From an uncultured Neomegalonema sp. (lineage in GTDB: Bacteria > Pseudomonadota > Alphaproteobacteria > Rhodobacterales > Rhodobacteraceae), in NCBI GenBank assembly GCA_937958345.1, contig CALGNW010000139.1, positions 1-7,049 on the forward strand: a stretch of DNA of 7,049 bases, read 5' to 3'. The position numbers were made by a program, and so were the translations under genes. Shown in pieces: positions 5,865 to 7,049 of the stretch; position 1 is the first letter of the stretch, and the number at the start of each line of letters is the position of its first letter. The notes beneath the pieces were generated by a model, which searched no databases, had not been told where the DNA came from, and saw nothing but the letters and a program-made list of their open reading frames with translations.

Positions 5865-6779
5865 TTATCTCCAGCCTGCCGTTAAGAACCATGCGATTCC
5901 GACGAACAGCAGCATGACGATCCACGCGACCCATAGCGTCGTCATAGCGTCACGAATATCAACCTCCGCAAGGTCGTGCCGTCCCTCGTTGTTCAGAAAC
6001 GGGTCGTCGGTCGTTACGCCGTCATAGACTCTCGGTCCTGCAATCGCGATCCCCAACGTCGCGGCCATTGCGCTTTCGGGCCACCCTGCGTTTGGCGATT
6101 TGTGTTTGCCCGCATCGCGCCACATCACCTTCAGCGCCTTTCGCCTTCCGCCGATCATACAAATCAGTAGACCGCTGAGACGGGCAGGGATCAGGTTCAT
6201 CAGATCGTCGAGTCGCGCGGCAGCCCATCCGAAACGGGCGTATCGTTCATTGCGATGGCCGATCATTGAATCCGCCGTGTTGATCATTTTGCAAGCGACG
6301 ATACCGGGCAGCCCCGCCACGAGAAACCAAAACGCCGGAGCGACAACGCCATCCGACCAGTTTTCGGCGGCACTTTCAACAGCGGCCCGAACAACGCCAT
6401 TTTCATCCAGCGTTTCAGGATCACGCCCGACAATCATGGCAACGCGCGCACGTCCTTCTGCCAATGAAACTTGCATCCCCTCGGCAACCGCATTGACATG
6501 TTGGGACAGGCTGCGCTGCGCCAACAGAATTGCAGCGCCCAGCACCTCGAAAACACCATGAAAGCCCGACCAGCTGAGAGGCAATGAAATCGCCAGCGAC
6601 ACCAAAAGCAGCAAGGCGACGGCGGCAACACCTTTCAGATAACGCCAGCCGCCATAGTTCAACAGCGTTTCCGACCGGTCGACCGCTCGTCCCATCAGCA
6701 CCGCCGGATGAGGCACACGCCGCCACAGCCAGTCCGGCTCGCCGAATATTGCATCGAGTATAAGAGCCATCGCAAGCAT
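5865..6779 (-). CDS. cobD: Cobalamin biosynthesis protein CobD/CbiB (adenosylcobinamide-phosphate synthase)
   Basis: From the ATG at 6779 the protein has 304 residues, the usual family size. CobD/CbiB is an integral membrane enzyme that joins the aminopropanol (or its phosphate) arm to adenosylcobyric acid, giving adenosylcobinamide (phosphate). Family signatures are all present: LDAIFGEPDWLW at 8-19 and HPAVLMGR at 24-31, IVGRDPETL at 116-124, ESAAENWSDGVVAPAFW at 135-151, INTADSMIGHR at 166-176 and KHKSPNAGWPESAMA at 225-239. Hydrophobic membrane segments fall at about 49-67, 76-90, 147-163, 200-216 and 281-300. An in-frame TTG at 6800 would add seven residues (MACWIRV), but the ATG has GGA eight bases upstream and gives the family-like N-terminus. 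No other cob gene is in the window. It follows an alpha/beta hydrolase gene by 47 bases on the same strand, so co-transcription is possible. Confidence 0.94.
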   Translation of the reverse strand: MLAMALILDAIFGEPDWLWRRVPHPAVLMGRAVDRSETLLNYGGWRYLKGVAAVALLLLVSLAISLPLSWSGFHGVFEVLGAAILLAQRSLSQHVNAVAEGMQVSLAEGRARVAMIVGRDPETLDENGVVRAAVESAAENWSDGVVAPAFWFLVAGLPGIVACKMINTADSMIGHRNERYARFGWAAARLDDLMNLIPARLSGLLICMIGGRRKALKVMWRDAGKHKSPNAGWPESAMAATLGIAIAGPRVYDGVTTDDPFLNNEGRHDLAEVDIRDAMTTLWVAWIVMLLFVGIAWFLTAGWR

Positions 6780-6826
6780 GACCCTGATCCAACACGCCAA
6801 CCGGCGCGGGTCAATATCAGAACGCT

Positions 6827-7049
6827 TTAATTCTCGCGGAGGAATTGCAGAACCGGTGAAAGGGAAACGTCAGGCGCTTCTTCCATAGGCAAGTGCCCGA
6901 TAGCCGGCAATGTTACAAGACGCGCATCGGGCAGGGCGTCGAGATAATCTTGAGCATTCGCCACCGGAATCATCGCGTCATCCTGTCCCCACAACAACAG
7001 CACAGGCGCACTGATGGTTCTCAGTCGGGGTATCGGGTCTGTAAGAACA
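6827..7049 (-). CDS. Alpha/beta hydrolase, C-terminal fragment entering from the right edge
   Basis: The minus strand is open from the right edge to a TAA at 6829-6827, giving the last 73 residues of a protein whose start is outside the window. The fragment reads as the end of an alpha/beta hydrolase: PVLLLWGQDDAMIPVANAQ carries the acid of the triad (the second Asp of GQDD, in the D-x-x-I-P context). LPAIGHLPMEEAP carries the catalytic His, followed by a last helix ending in LQFLREN. It is distinct in sequence from the lipoprotein hydrolase in this window. The nucleophile and any signal peptide cannot be seen. It lies upstream of cobD on the same strand; a functional link with cobalamin synthesis is not implied by anything in the sequence. 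Confidence 0.85.
   Translation of the reverse strand, partial: VLTDPIPRLRTISAPVLLLWGQDDAMIPVANAQDYLDALPDARLVTLPAIGHLPMEEAPDVSLSPVLQFLREN

Noticed and set aside
6780..6800. Seven-residue extension of CobD from a TTG at 6800.
   Set aside because: There is no ribosome binding site before the TTG, while the ATG at 6779 has GGA at proper spacing and yields the usual CobD N-terminus.
1..7049. Search by eye for CRISPR repeats, insertion-sequence ends, tRNA genes, tandem repeats and toxin-antitoxin pairs.
   Set aside because: Nothing convincing was seen; nearly all the sequence is explained by the eight genes and short spacers.

Overview
The window fits a chromosomal segment of an alphaproteobacterium, most likely Rhodobacterales. 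This is inferred from the moderately high GC content and the protein character (an alphaproteobacterial-style MetY active-site loop, TrhO and aerobic-type CobD); no rRNA or other marker gene is present to confirm it. I see no insertion sequence, phage gene, CRISPR array, tRNA or long repeat, and coding density is high. It looks like ordinary core or housekeeping DNA rather than an accessory island.

Layout. On the left, a quinone oxidoreductase-like gene on the minus strand runs off the window (1-695). It is divergent from a J-domain protein (804-1397, plus). That gene meets, tail to tail with a 4-base overlap, a lipoprotein alpha/beta hydrolase (1394-2362, minus). A 155-bp divergent spacer follows. 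Then come three plus-strand genes: metY, O-acetylhomoserine sulfhydrylase (2518-3807); a zinc-dependent medium-chain dehydrogenase of unknown substrate (3917-4909); and trhO, a tRNA U34 hydroxylase (4969-5853). trhO converges on cobD (5865-6779, minus), with 11 bases between the stop codons. Upstream of cobD on the same strand is the C-terminal part of a second alpha/beta hydrolase that enters from the right edge (6827-7049).

How the genes relate. The identifiable roles are metabolic and only loosely connected: homocysteine synthesis by direct sulfhydrylation (metY), tRNA wobble modification (trhO) and the late corrin pathway (cobD). Cobalamin-dependent methionine synthase uses homocysteine, so metY and cobD touch the same wider pathway, but they are on opposite strands and I see no evidence of co-regulation. 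metY, the dehydrogenase and trhO are co-directional, with gaps of 109 and 59 bases. The metY-dehydrogenase gap is rich in possible stem-loops, so these genes may not form a tight operon.

I found no convincing new system. The items most worth a second look are the J-domain protein with an unrecognised N-terminal module, the probable lipoprotein hydrolase, the orphan dehydrogenase, and the structured or overlapping 3' ends at the gene junctions.
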